From assembly GCA_030411725.1 (NCBI GenBank), contig MU839852.1, positions 62,001 to 126,000 of the forward strand: a DNA stretch of 64,000 nucleotides, written 5' to 3'. Below, piece after piece: positions 42,047 to 52,100 of the stretch (positions are counted from its first letter, which is position 1; each line of letters begins with the position of its first letter). Source of the DNA: Echria macrotheca (lineage: Eukaryota > Ascomycota > Sordariomycetes > Sordariales > Schizotheciaceae). The position numbers were made by a program, and so were the translations under genes. Below the pieces are notes generated by a model. That model ran no database searches, was not told where the DNA came from, and saw only the letters and a list, made by a program, of their open reading frames with translations.

Positions 42047-44542
42047 CAATTCCCGTCGACGACTCGGTTTTCTTTTTGCTGCTTTTTAGGTCACTGGAGA
42101 AGGGCAGATTCTGCTGCATTAGTACGCGCAAGGACGGGGTGGTACAGCAGTGTTGGGTGCGTTTCTTCCCTCGTAATCGACGATGCGCACCGGCAAACTT
42201 GAAAACCGGAAATTTTAGGGCTCAAGCTATTTTTGCAGTGTGATGACGTGACACAACAAATGCGGTGGATTATTTTCGAGACATACCTTCGACCACATGC
42301 CACGTCGATTGCTCTTCAGAGTCCTGGAGGTATGCCCAAAGTGCCGATGATTCGGAGGAATTCACAAATATTGCAAGCAAGTAATGTCTGGACAACTTCA
42401 GACTCCACGCTAGCTCCGAGATTTTGTCCTACTATCTCTTTGCTCCCGTTCTTTTCGAAGTAAAGACATTTGCTAACCTATGGGCAAAGTGAGTCGCAGA
42501 TGCCCTACGACCATCTTACGACGGCGTGCCGAGCAGAACAGGTCCCTCAGCTCCAACTGAGGGACACACCTCCAGAACGCGCGCGGGCCGGCCACTCGCT
42601 ACTTCCACAACGATTATTCACACGTGAACATAAAGAGGATCGCAAGTTTGGTTCGGCAGCCTCGGTATTCGAAGCCCGGGTACCTTCCCGATCCGCCGAC
42701 GACTCCAACGACAGGATTTAGGTTATTGCCTTTTAATTGCCCGCCACCGCTGATATCTGCGTACAGGCGACGATGGGACACGAGCAACGGGATGCCACGG
42801 CCGAGACAGCAAACGAAGGGAATATAAACGAAGGCATCACGCGAGGACACAAAAATAACCAGACCACTCTACCTGGCTGCAACTCTCGCCTCTGCTATGC
42901 TACTCTGGACACAAGGACGGAGCTTTCCGCTCTCTACAACATGCCATGGTCACGGAAGAATGGAAACAGCAGAAATGAATGACACCGTTGCCGCATCTGA
43001 AGCCACAGAATCAGCTGGGCAGGAACACCCGCCGTCCCTAGCGAGGCAAATGCAAGTTTGGGACTTACAGTCCAGTCCAGTCAAACCGGCCAAAGGACCC
43101 CGTGGGGATCGATTCTCGCTTTGACGACGGCAGCATTCCAACGGAGCTGGCGACCGCTTAACCTGGAGAGATTTGGGTGCCAAGACCTCATCGCACTTTA
43201 TCCGTATATTGAAGTTGTTTTGCTTGGCATCCGTGACGACAAGCGATACTACGCTCCCGGGATTCCGGCCGCCTGTGCATTCTGGGGTTGGCAAGCGCAC
43301 TGGGACTATGAAGCTGTTGTTCGCGACATAGTAATGTGGTTTAATAGAATTTGTCGTTCAGATATGTTTTGTTGTCCAACCTTCCCCTTTTGGAAGATGG
43401 ATCATGGCTCTGCGGCAGTTGGAGCGCTGGCGCCGATCTGGACCCTGATCGCCGCTTTCGCCGTCGCAAGAAAAAGCTCCGAATGTGGGATTGTGGCGCG
43501 CTCGGTACCGCTCGTACGCGGCAAAGTGTCGATGAGATGCGACGCTGCTGGGCGGTTCAACCTCGGAGCCGCCGCAAAGCCTATCCCATCTGGAATGGCT
43601 TCCTTTCCCGATGGTACACCCGCCCCCAGACTCGGCTTGCATGAGGCGCTTCCCATCATTCCGGGTTTTGCGTGAGAAAGTCAAAATGCTCCATGCCTTT
43701 CCGTCTTGGCCGTGAATAACTCTGTGCAACAATGCTGCGGAATAGATTAAAACACTCGATGTTGGCAGGAACCCGTGGAGCTTCGTCGTACTAGGGCTTC
43801 CTCAATTAGGTAGGAGATGCGTCTTTAACATCAAGGCCGCTCTGGCGGCGTGCCATCCGACGTGGATACTCTTGTTGTCCCCAGGTTGGTTAGTAGAAGC
43901 ACTCTGTCAGGTACCAGGAATCGCTGGCTGCGTGCTGATACCAGTAACCAGTACATGAGAGGTCGACAACCGGAGCTGCACACCGAGTCTGGAGCAATAG
44001 AAAGATATCCCTTGTTAGCAGTCTCCAACCAGATGCTCCAGTTTATCTTGCAAGGACCTCCGCACTATCCCTGAAAGAGCAAGAACAACTAGAGCACTCG
44101 GAGTAAACACCGAGAATCACCCCCCAGTCATGCTGGTGGAGTTCACCTTCCACTACGCTACCCGGTACGAGTTGAGCATGACGGCCAAAGTGAAGGATAG
44201 GTATATGGAGCATGCCGCAGCAGGAAGGAAGCGTAGCATACTCGAGTGTAACCCAAACATCGCGACACTAGAACCTCGTAGGTTCAGGTTACCTCTGTTT
44301 ACTTCCGAGATGCTGGAAGTGGAATGGACAGTTCTTGATGCTATTCTCGTCATCATGAACAAGCATCATGAGACCTTGATCAGACCTCAAACAGCGGCGA
44401 CGAGCGAGTATAAAGAGGCGGCCGTCTGCCCGTCTGGACTGTGGAAAGAATCATCCTCATCCGCTCCAGTCTCAGCTTCAGTCAAGTCTTCATCTTCACA
44501 TCCTCTCCTCGGTTCATACAGACCACTCAAAACACATTCAAA
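42047..44542. other. gene-poor interval, 2.5 kb
   Basis: A frame at 43058-43675 is open but starts with TTG, has open frames opposite it on the other strand, and matches nothing I know. The last ~150 bp are the promoter of the DUF4360 gene. No gene is supported. Confidence 0.4.
44408..44415 (+). promoter_or_regulatory. TATA box of the DUF4360 gene
   Basis: GTATAAAG 134 bp upstream of ATG 44543, with a TC-rich leader. Confidence 0.55.
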
Positions 44543-45283
44543 ATGCGTTTCACTCCTGCTGCCTTGCTCATCGGCGCCGCCGCCGCTATCCCGGCCGCTC
44601 CCCTGGTTGTGCCCCAGGCGCCCAAGGTCACGGATGTGAAGATCCTCAACATCTCTGCCATCGGCACCGGCTGCCCTGCCGGCCACGCCTTTGTCAACGT
44701 CGACGCCACCGGCACCATCTTCGATGTGGCCTTCGACCAGTACACCTCGAGCGTTGGCCCCGGCAACCTTCCGGCTGATGCCCGCAAGAACTGCCGCATC
44801 AGCATCAACCTTGCCTTCCCCGAGGGCTACCAGTGAGAGCCACCACCCTGTCTTCGACTGGCCCACACCTCTCTATTCGTTTTCTTGATCCCCCCTGAGT
44901 ATACTTGGCCGGCGGGATTGTCTATTTGCTAACCAGATCACGCCAGGCTCTCCATCATCGAGACGCGCTTCCAGGGCTATGCCTCGCTCGCCGAGGGCCA
45001 GACGGGCACGTGCCGTGCCGGGTACACCTTCGCGGGCGACTCGTCGCAGGAGGTCGTCTTCCAGAAGAACATTGTCGCCCCGTACGAGGACAACTACAAC
45101 ATGGTGGCCGGCGTCGGCATCGAGTCGTGGTCCCGCTGTGGCTCGTCGACCGCCATCCTCAACGTCAACTCCGAAGTCCGCATCACGCCCGTCACCAGCC
45201 CCAACAAGGGCCTCATGACTGTGAGCTCCCCCATAAACTTGTCGCTCAAGTGGCGCTCTTGCGATGCTTCTTCCTCCTCCTAA
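44543..45283 (+). CDS. DUF4360 secreted protein
   Basis: Exons 44543..44832 and 44947..45283 give 208 residues. The 114-bp intron (GTGAGA, GCTAAC, CCAG) is phase 2 and joins FPEGYQ to LSIIETRF. A signal peptide (MRFTPAALLIGAAAAIPAAP) precedes the domain. Typical DUF4360 features are visible: GTGCPAGHAFVNVDATGTIFDVAFDQYTS, then DARKNCRISINLAFPEGYQ, RAGYTFAG, VAGVGIESWSRCGSSTAILNVNSEVRI and a terminal LSLKWRSC. Cysteines are spaced as in the family. DUF4360 proteins are secreted and widespread in ascomycetes; no activity is established. Confidence 0.92.
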
Positions 45284-46488
45284 TCCCAATCCCCCTTCCC
45301 TTCACTATTCCCAATAACGAAACAAAAACAAAACAAAAATCATTCCTCTTCCACGAACGACATCATGAACACCAAGGAGGGAAGAAGACATTGCGCGGAA
45401 CTCATTACCCACACACACACACACATACATCACATACATCACACATCACACACACCTCCCCCAAAAAGAAAAGAAGAATAGAGTTTGGCTGATACCAATG
45501 GGGATGCGATAAAAGGTTGACTCCTTTGATGGAAACGTTCATGTTATTTTCAAGGCCAACTGGCGCTTCTGCTAGATGCCTACTTTTTTTCTTCAAAAAA
45601 GTATGGATTTTTAATCGGGAGAAGGCGGGAGGAGGAAACGATTGGAAAAGGGGGGGGGGAGGGGGCTTTGTTTTTGTTCTTCTTCTCTCCGGAAACCAAA
45701 ACCAAAAGTTTTGGGTTTTGGTCTGGTCTTTTGTCTACCTTACCGGGGTCGTCATCTTCTTGGCTGCTGGAATTCATTCCGCGGAGGGATATTCAGGATA
45801 CAGAAGGTGTCGAGATGGCGATGGTTTCGGGGGGATGGACTTTTTATAAGGGGGGCTGTGTATCGGCGGTTTGGTGCGCTAGCTTGGAGGTAGCTGATAC
45901 AGGAATGATTGGGATGAATGAGAACTGGTTGATCTTATTCTGCTGCTTGGTATGATATGCACCTGTCTGTTTATGATCAGTTTACGGCGTTGAGACAGGC
46001 GAAGTTCTATTATGTCCCTCCTTGATTGAGCCGTGATGCGATATGACACCTCCACCGACTCGGCGGAACTGACCGAGGGCCTGCTCCGCCGAAAATCCCG
46101 GGATTCGGGCTTCTCGGGCGCTCACTCGGCCCCTCACATAATTTAGCCTTGGCCGAATATCTCGCTCCTTCGCCCGGGATTAACCACCTCTGTCCACAGT
46201 TCCCGGGTGCCGCTGCTCCCGGATTACTAACATAATCATTCCCTCGAGAATAATTCTTCACGTTTGGCAGTGGGCTATGTCCGGGCCCCGTGATTTAATA
46301 CAAAACAGACCGGATGCGAACGTAATCATGATTACAAAGCTATGTTTTATATGTCCTGCTGTTCAACCCATCTACCTACTCAACATCGCCCAGAACGTGA
46401 TGCAGGACTCGGATGACTCATGCTAGCTACTACCCATCCTCCTAGATACTTAAAGGAGATTATACAAGAACTAATCAACAGCAAAACA
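45284..46488. other. intergenic
   Basis: 3' flank with a CA/CATACATCAC repeat cluster at about 45410-45460 and a G-rich run (G9AG5) near 45651. No gene is seen. Confidence 0.45.
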
Positions 46489-46560
46489 AGCTCGGTGGCG
46501 CAGCGGAAGCGCGCCGGGCTCATAACCCGGAGGTCACTCGATCGAAACGAGTCCGAGCTA
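46489..46560 (+). tRNA. initiator tRNA-Met(CAU)
   Basis: 72 nt, no intron. The acceptor is AGCTCGG/CCGAGCT plus A73. The anticodon loop is CTCATAA and the D-arm is GCGCAGCGGAAGCGC. The anticodon stem ends in three G:C pairs (GGG/CCC) and the T-loop region ATCGAAAC is typical of eukaryotic initiators. These features separate it from elongator tRNA-Met. A T6 terminator follows at about 46569. Confidence 0.93.
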
Positions 46561-47429
46561 GCTTTATTCTTTTTTGGTTTTGTCTGCCAACGTCATCGCC
46601 TACCAGACCACTCTACAGGGACACACTTCTGTTATGGGGATGTTGTCCGACTTCATTGAATTTATGGGACGTCTATCTCGGCATTACCATTTCTAAAGGA
46701 CGGTCCATGGTTTTCTTGTCATAGCTGACCTTGGATTCGGAGGTTTGGTGTCATTTTGTTTTTTTATCGGTAATTGCGAGAAGATCCTAAGCATCGCGAC
46801 ACCGGTGATACCGGAAGGCTTATAAAGATGAGGAGGCATTCTGAGCCACCACTCTCCGGCTAGAATCAGCCGCTTACTTTAGGATGCCGTGTGTCGTCTA
46901 CGACGTGTAGTTAGACCCCTTTGTCGGCAACGATTGGCCGGCCTGTCAGCATCAGGAAAAGCACATCAGTGGCCAGGAACGTTCCGATCAGGTCAGCAAT
47001 GAGGCTACCTTCGCTGTGTAGTCCGATTCCGTCCAAAGTTCAGGGGCAAGTATAATCAAACGTCCAATTCCCATATGATGTCGCAGCGATGCCTGTACCA
47101 CCTAGCCTTTGAAGAGGCAGTTGCCGAAACACTAGCAGTCTTCTTGTCAGCAGACCTCCAATACAACCTCGTACACCACTTGATTATGTCAAGATTGGCA
47201 CCACAGCCTCGAGGTTGTCAGCTGGCAGCCTGGAAGGTGCAATGTCCCTGGCTCAGCTCAGGAAAAACTTCAGCGGACCAAGAAGTAGCCGGACGAACCC
47301 CAGGACGGAAGTCGTGTATATAAAGTCGCAGCTGTCTGCCGCTTTCACAGACGATCCAACAACAAGCACAACATTCTTCAGGCTTTTATCTCTTCAAACC
47401 TCCAAGAATCACTCTTCCACACCGACAAA
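46561..47429. other. intergenic
   Basis: No gene is seen; ends with the promoter of the next small secreted protein. Confidence 0.45.
47317..47325 (+). promoter_or_regulatory. TATA box of the small secreted protein gene
   Basis: TATATAAAG 113 bp upstream of ATG 47430. Confidence 0.6.
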
Positions 47430-47962
47430 ATGCTTTTCAAAGGCCTCGCAGCTTTCGCAGCTCTCGTAATCGGCGTCTCGGCCGGTGACTCGGTCCATCT
47501 CGTCAACTGCGGCGAGGGCGTCAACGGCTCACAGTCGGCCGACTCTGTCGTCGTCGTAAGTGTGCACCCGCAAAAAGCAAAAAAAAAAGAAAAGTAACTA
47601 AAAATCTGCCCAGTTCTGCGCCGATGATTCCAACTGCCACTTCAACCCGGCCCCCGACAACTTCTGTACCGTTAGCGACGGTGGCCAGCTCACGACGTGG
47701 GAGCGCGACGGCTCCTGCGCCTTCGACACCGGCGTGACCTTCAACTGGTCCATCGAGGGCGATGCCCGCAACCAGCCGCTCTTCAGCGCCGTCGGGTACG
47801 TTGGAGCTTGATGACTTCTTATATCGTGTCTACATGCTAATGGGGTTGTACAGCCACGCCAGCAACGGACAGCAGTCGTTCACCTGCTTCAAGGACAACT
47901 CGCCTTTCATGTACACTGACTCGTTCGGCCAGTCGTGCGTCAGCATTTACTTCTGCCTTTAG
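47430..47962 (+). CDS. small secreted cysteine-rich protein, 138 aa
   Basis: Exons 47430..47555, 47614..47795 and 47854..47962. Both introns are 58 bp (donors GTAAGT and GTACGT; branches GTAAC and CTAAT), in phases 0 and 2. A signal peptide (MLFKGLAAFAALVIGVSAG) is followed by eight cysteines: HLVNCGEG, FCADDSNCHF, DNFCTV, GSCAFD, FTCFKD, QSCVSI and YFC near the end. It reads like fungal small secreted proteins of the candidate-effector type. No family or target is recognised. Confidence 0.8.
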
Positions 47963-48607
47963 GTGAGCTGCAAGATGATCTGATGTTGAATCTAGCTAAT
48001 TCCTTGTAGTAAATTCACCTTGGCAACATTCGTCTAGTCTATTCTGCAGGAGTATGGTACCTAATCATAGCTGTATGGGGGGTTAAAGGGTGAAGATTTG
48101 TGTTTTTTTGTCTGTCATTCAGGGGTTTGGTATCTCGGTTTTGAAGGCCGTTTTGAATACCATGCTCCAGTCTATCCTTTGAAAGTCCCCGATTCAATAA
48201 GATCCATCAACACATTCCCGAGCCTTCTAAACGTGATTTGATCTCGGATATTTTTGTTCCAGTGTCTCCTTGCGAGAATATCTTGTCTTGTCTCGGACTT
48301 GAATCAACAAATTCTTCCGCTGACACCCAGGCTCCAGCTCGCGGCCGGGCAAACCAACAGTCGTGCATCCGAGATGTCGCACTCCCTATTGGCCCGGAGA
48401 CTCAGCCTCCTCTGCGCAATGCCATTCGGAAGATGGATATGGCCGAGCCGCGACCAACAACCAACTCGTATAAGAACTTACATACAACGTCGTATGATCC
48501 GAGTTCGATATCTCCAACTCAACATCTCACAATCCAATACCTAGCTTACCTCACGCTGACCGAACTGCTTTCCCTTCCCATCAATTATACCAGACCCCTT
48601 TGCCAAA
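47963..48607. other. intergenic
   Basis: 3' flank of the small secreted protein gene and promoter/leader of the methyltransferase gene. No feature is seen. Confidence 0.45.
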
Positions 48608-49288
48608 ATGGCCTCCGAAACAAACAGCGACGTCCGCATATGGAACAAGGAGTCAGAGAAGTACTCCGAAAAACCCATCGCCGACCCCGAAGCCTACGCA
48701 CGCACCATTGCCCGCGCGCGCGAGTTCCTCAAGCCCGACGCCAGCGTAGTCGAACTCGGCTGCGGCACAGGCGGCACGGCCGCCCAGCTCGTCGGGAGCG
48801 TCAAGAGCTACCTCGCGACCGACTTCGCAGACGGCATGATCGCCATCGCGCAGAGGCGACACCCCATTGACCTCAATTCTTCTTCCTCCTCCTCCGACCA
48901 AAAGAAAAAACTCACCTTTCGCGTCGCGACGGCCGAGTCCCTAGTCGCCGAGAACAAGAAATTCGACGCCGTGCTCGCGTTCAACTTCTTCCATCTCGTC
49001 CGCGACCTGCCCGCCACGCTTCGCCTGGTCCACGGCCTGCTGGCGCCGGGCGGGCTGTTGATCTCCAAGACGCCGTGTATGCGCGAGATGAAGATGGGAC
49101 TGCTCATGAAGGTGATGATTCCGGCGGCCGTGGCGGTCGGGCTGGCGCCTTCGGTGAGGGTGTTTACGGCTGAGGAGTTTAGGAAGCAGGTTCTCGCGGC
49201 TGGGTTCGAGATTGTGGTGAGCGAGTATCATGCCGCCGGGGAGGGCGATTTCCGGCCGTTCATTGTGGCGAGGAAGGTCGGGCAGTGA
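48608..49288 (+). CDS. class I SAM-dependent methyltransferase
   Basis: A single exon of 226 residues. Motif I VVELGCGTGGTAAQL binds S-adenosylmethionine. LATDFADGMIAIAQ is the acidic second strand, and DAVLAFNFFHLVRDLP with LLAPGGLLISKTP are the later Rossmann motifs. A Ser-rich insertion (NSSSSSSDQKKK) sits between strands 2 and 3. The pattern matches Methyltransf_11/25-type small-molecule enzymes. The substrate is unknown. A nearby hydrophobic segment (LLMKVMIPAAVAVGLAP) is part of the C-terminal cap and not a clear membrane helix. It is a single gene with no pathway partners around it. Confidence 0.9.
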   Translation: MASETNSDVRIWNKESEKYSEKPIADPEAYARTIARAREFLKPDASVVELGCGTGGTAAQLVGSVKSYLATDFADGMIAIAQRRHPIDLNSSSSSSDQKKKLTFRVATAESLVAENKKFDAVLAFNFFHLVRDLPATLRLVHGLLAPGGLLISKTPCMREMKMGLLMKVMIPAAVAVGLAPSVRVFTAEEFRKQVLAAGFEIVVSEYHAAGEGDFRPFIVARKVGQ

Positions 49289-49485
49289 TTGTTGATTGGG
49301 GAGTTGGAGTTGATTAGCAACTGCGCTGCATAGATATACGTCGTGGGTCAGTTTTCTCATGTCATTGTCAAAGATACCTGAGTGTGTCTTGCGCCATATT
49401 CATAATATCCCTTTGCGTCGCTTGGAAAAGATGGATCCAGAAAAAAACCAAATGTCTTTCCCTTATCTTATATCGTACTCTCCGG

Positions 49486-51108
49486 TCAGATTTCATACTG
49501 GTCGGTCTCGTGCTGCACCGGCTTATACACAAAATAGTCAAACTTGGCCACGTTCGCCGTCCCGTTGAGATCCGACGCCGCAACGCCCACAAAGGCACCG
49601 GTAAAGCTCCCGTGTGCCTGATGTCCACCACACTCGTCCGAGATGATACTCGCATCAAACACCGGCCCGACCTTCTTCAGCTCGTCGTCCTTGCCCACCA
49701 TCGCATAGTAAAACTGTAGCTCCTTGCCGCGCACCGTCACGGCCAGCTTCACCTTGCCCTCGTCGGGGATCGGCGTCGGCTCGTACAGGTACTGCTGCGT
49801 CAGATTCCCAACAGGCCACGACGCCTCGCTCGCCTGGATCAACAACTCGCGACGGCCGTCCGAGTGTGCCGAAACGGTCAGGTAGAAAAAGTTGTACCGA
49901 CAATAATACGCCGTCAGCCCGGCATACTCGCGCTCATCCCGCGGCGCAAAGTCGATAACCGTCTCGGCGTCGTAGCTGAAATGCTGCTGGCGACGCGCCA
50001 CCAGCGCCTGCTCGAACCAACTCCCCACGCTCTCGCGACCAATCAGGTTCAGCGTGCCGCCGTCCGTGTTGAAGATGCGTTCCGTCTCGGGCGTCCGCAG
50101 CCACTGGAAGTCGATCGGCAGCCCCTTGTCAAAAGTGTACCGCTTCTCGGCCCAGTACGGCGTGTCGTCGCGCGCCGCGGGCAGATCGACGAACAAACTC
50201 GGCACCGGCCCGTTCTTGACGTACAGCCAGTCGTCCTCGCCCCAGTAGGCCTCTTGAATGGCCGTCTCGCGGCCGAGCACGCACCGGCGGCGCTGCGTGA
50301 TCGGACGGCCCGTCAGGTGCACAACATACGTGCGTCCGTCGGGGGTATCGACGATGTCGCCGTGGCCGGCGCGCTGCAGGGCCGCGTTGGGATGGTCCTT
50401 GGACGTGACGATGTATTTCTGAGGGTGCGTCTCGTACGGTCCCCAGATGTCGCGCGCCCGCGCCAGCGTGCACGCATGATCATAGCCGGTGCCGCCCTCG
50501 GCCGTGAGGAGATAATACCACCCATTGCGCTTGTACAGGTGCGGCCCCTCCACCAGCGCCAGCTCGGTGCCCTCGTAGATGTTCTTGCGCGGGCCGACGA
50601 GCTTCCCCGTCGCCGGGTCCCACTGCTGCAGCGCGATGCCCTCGAACAGCTGCGGGCGGCGGCGGTGGTCCCACAGCATGTTGACGAACCACTTCTTGCC
50701 GTCGTCGTCGTGGAACAGCGACGGGTCGAAGCCCGACGAGTTGACGTAGACCGGATCAGACCAGGGCCCCGTGATGGCCGGCGCCGAGACGATGTAGTTG
50801 TGCGCGTCCTTGTAGGAGCCGTCCTTGCGCTTGACGTCGGTGTAGACCAGCCAGAAGCGCTCGCCGTCGTGTGTGAGGCAGGGCGCCCAGATGCCGCAGC
50901 TGTCTGGGTCGCCGCGCATGTCTAGCTGGGCCTTGCGGCTGAGCGGACGCACCAAGAGCTCCCAGTTGGCTAGGTCCTTGGAGTGGTGGATCTGGACGCC
51001 GGGGTACCACTCGAAGGTGGACGTGGCGATGTAGTAGTCCTCGCCGACCCGGAGGATCGACGGGTCCGGGTTGAAGCCCGGCAGGATCGGGTTGCGGACC
51101 GGCGGCAT
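49486..51108 (-). CDS. GH43 beta-xylosidase / arabinofuranosidase
   Basis: A single exon of 540 residues without signal peptide, so probably intracellular. The five-bladed propeller starts NPILPGFNPDPSI with the catalytic Asp15. The transition-state Asp is in SSGFDPSLFHDDDGKKW (~130) and the acid Glu in LALVEGPHLYKR (~190). The C-terminal ~200 residues form the beta-sandwich seen in xylosidase-type GH43 (GH43_11-like), including YCRYNFFYLTVSAHSDGRRELLIQ. It releases xylose (or arabinose) from xylo-oligosaccharides. A perfect GGCTAAA site lies 137 bp upstream of the start, consistent with XlnR/Xyr1 control. Confidence 0.95.
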   Translation of the reverse strand: MPPVRNPILPGFNPDPSILRVGEDYYIATSTFEWYPGVQIHHSKDLANWELLVRPLSRKAQLDMRGDPDSCGIWAPCLTHDGERFWLVYTDVKRKDGSYKDAHNYIVSAPAITGPWSDPVYVNSSGFDPSLFHDDDGKKWFVNMLWDHRRRPQLFEGIALQQWDPATGKLVGPRKNIYEGTELALVEGPHLYKRNGWYYLLTAEGGTGYDHACTLARARDIWGPYETHPQKYIVTSKDHPNAALQRAGHGDIVDTPDGRTYVVHLTGRPITQRRRCVLGRETAIQEAYWGEDDWLYVKNGPVPSLFVDLPAARDDTPYWAEKRYTFDKGLPIDFQWLRTPETERIFNTDGGTLNLIGRESVGSWFEQALVARRQQHFSYDAETVIDFAPRDEREYAGLTAYYCRYNFFYLTVSAHSDGRRELLIQASEASWPVGNLTQQYLYEPTPIPDEGKVKLAVTVRGKELQFYYAMVGKDDELKKVGPVFDASIISDECGGHQAHGSFTGAFVGVAASDLNGTANVAKFDYFVYKPVQHETDQYEI

Positions 51109-52100
51109 GTTCTGTTCTGTGTTTCCCTTGTGCTTCTCTCTCAGGTTTGGTCGACTCTGTCTTCTCCACGCCGGCGGAGCGAGGCTTTAACATGTCGCAA
51201 CCTGGGCCGCTGAGGGGTTGCGGGGACCCACTCCGCATTTCGCATTTAGCCGGCGCGGAAGAGCTTTGGCTGAGGCGCCGCGTGGCGCTCGGCGCTGGGC
51301 CGGCCGTCCTCGGGTCGGACACGATACATGTCTCGGGGGTTTAGCGACAGTCGGAAGACTGTTATACTGTGATGCTGTGCATTGTAAGGTATCGGACCGT
51401 TCTGTCCGCCCATCGACAAGACACTTGTGGTGAACCGGTACCTACTTGAAGCTTGACGAAGACAACGAGCAGCGAATGTGGTCCCGGGCCGGAGATTGCG
51501 CGGGCTTCCCCGCCCTGCCGGGTGCAGCTTCCGATTCGCGGTTCCACGCCACGCGGGGGATCTCAAGCCGACAGCATCCCGCCGTCCAGGCCGTTCGTCA
51601 TCGGTCGAGACCAAACTGTGGACGAGGCATTGGGGTCGGTGATGACGTCGTGATCTTTCGTCTGGTCATTTTTGGCTCGAGAGGTAGAATCTGCCCGTTC
51701 ATGTGGAGAATCTTTTCAGTGGCGGGCATGGCCTGCAGCTGAAGCTTCACTGTTGTGAACTGATAGGTTTCCGGGCGCCTTGTGGTTCGTAACAACTGCC
51801 ACGGCTATAGAAACTCCTCGAAAATTAGTGGATTCATCATATCGAGAAGCTATTTCAGAGGGACCTCCAGAATAAACTCATTGGACGAGATCACTGTGTC
51901 ATAAACTAGATCGGGCCTCCTGTCTCTAACATTTCGTATCTTCAACCCCCTCGTACCCCCACATTTCCAATCGACTGTGGGGCCCTCTTCGCACAAGCGT
52001 CAACTGCACCTTGCAATCCGCACTCATTTGGAGTCACACTGATGCACAACCACCATGGTCGCACCCCGATGAGAGACATGTGCTCCCACATGCGTCAGTC
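51109..52100. other. intergenic, divergent promoters
   Basis: Promoter of GH43 (-) with XlnR- and CreA-like sites, and promoter of the MFS permease (+). No gene is seen. Confidence 0.5.
51245..51251 (-). promoter_or_regulatory. XlnR/Xyr1-type site GGCTAAA
   Basis: An exact GGCTAAA on the minus strand, 137 bp before the GH43 ATG. A CreA-like GCGGGG lies between them at 51220-51225 on the plus strand. Both are short motifs, so occupancy is an inference. Confidence 0.5.

Noticed and set aside
43058..43675. 205-aa open frame
   Set aside because: It has no ATG start, competing frames lie opposite it, and no family resemblance was found.
45640..45670. G-rich run as a G-quadruplex regulator
   Set aside because: It is a single G9AG5 run without the four separated G-tracts needed, and no gene lies beside it.
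46420..46659. 79-aa open frame
   Set aside because: It covers the initiator tRNA-Met, which explains the sequence.
49864..50925. 353-aa open frame on the plus strand
   Set aside because: It is antisense to GH43 and arises from GC-rich codon use; its composition is very rich in R, V and A.
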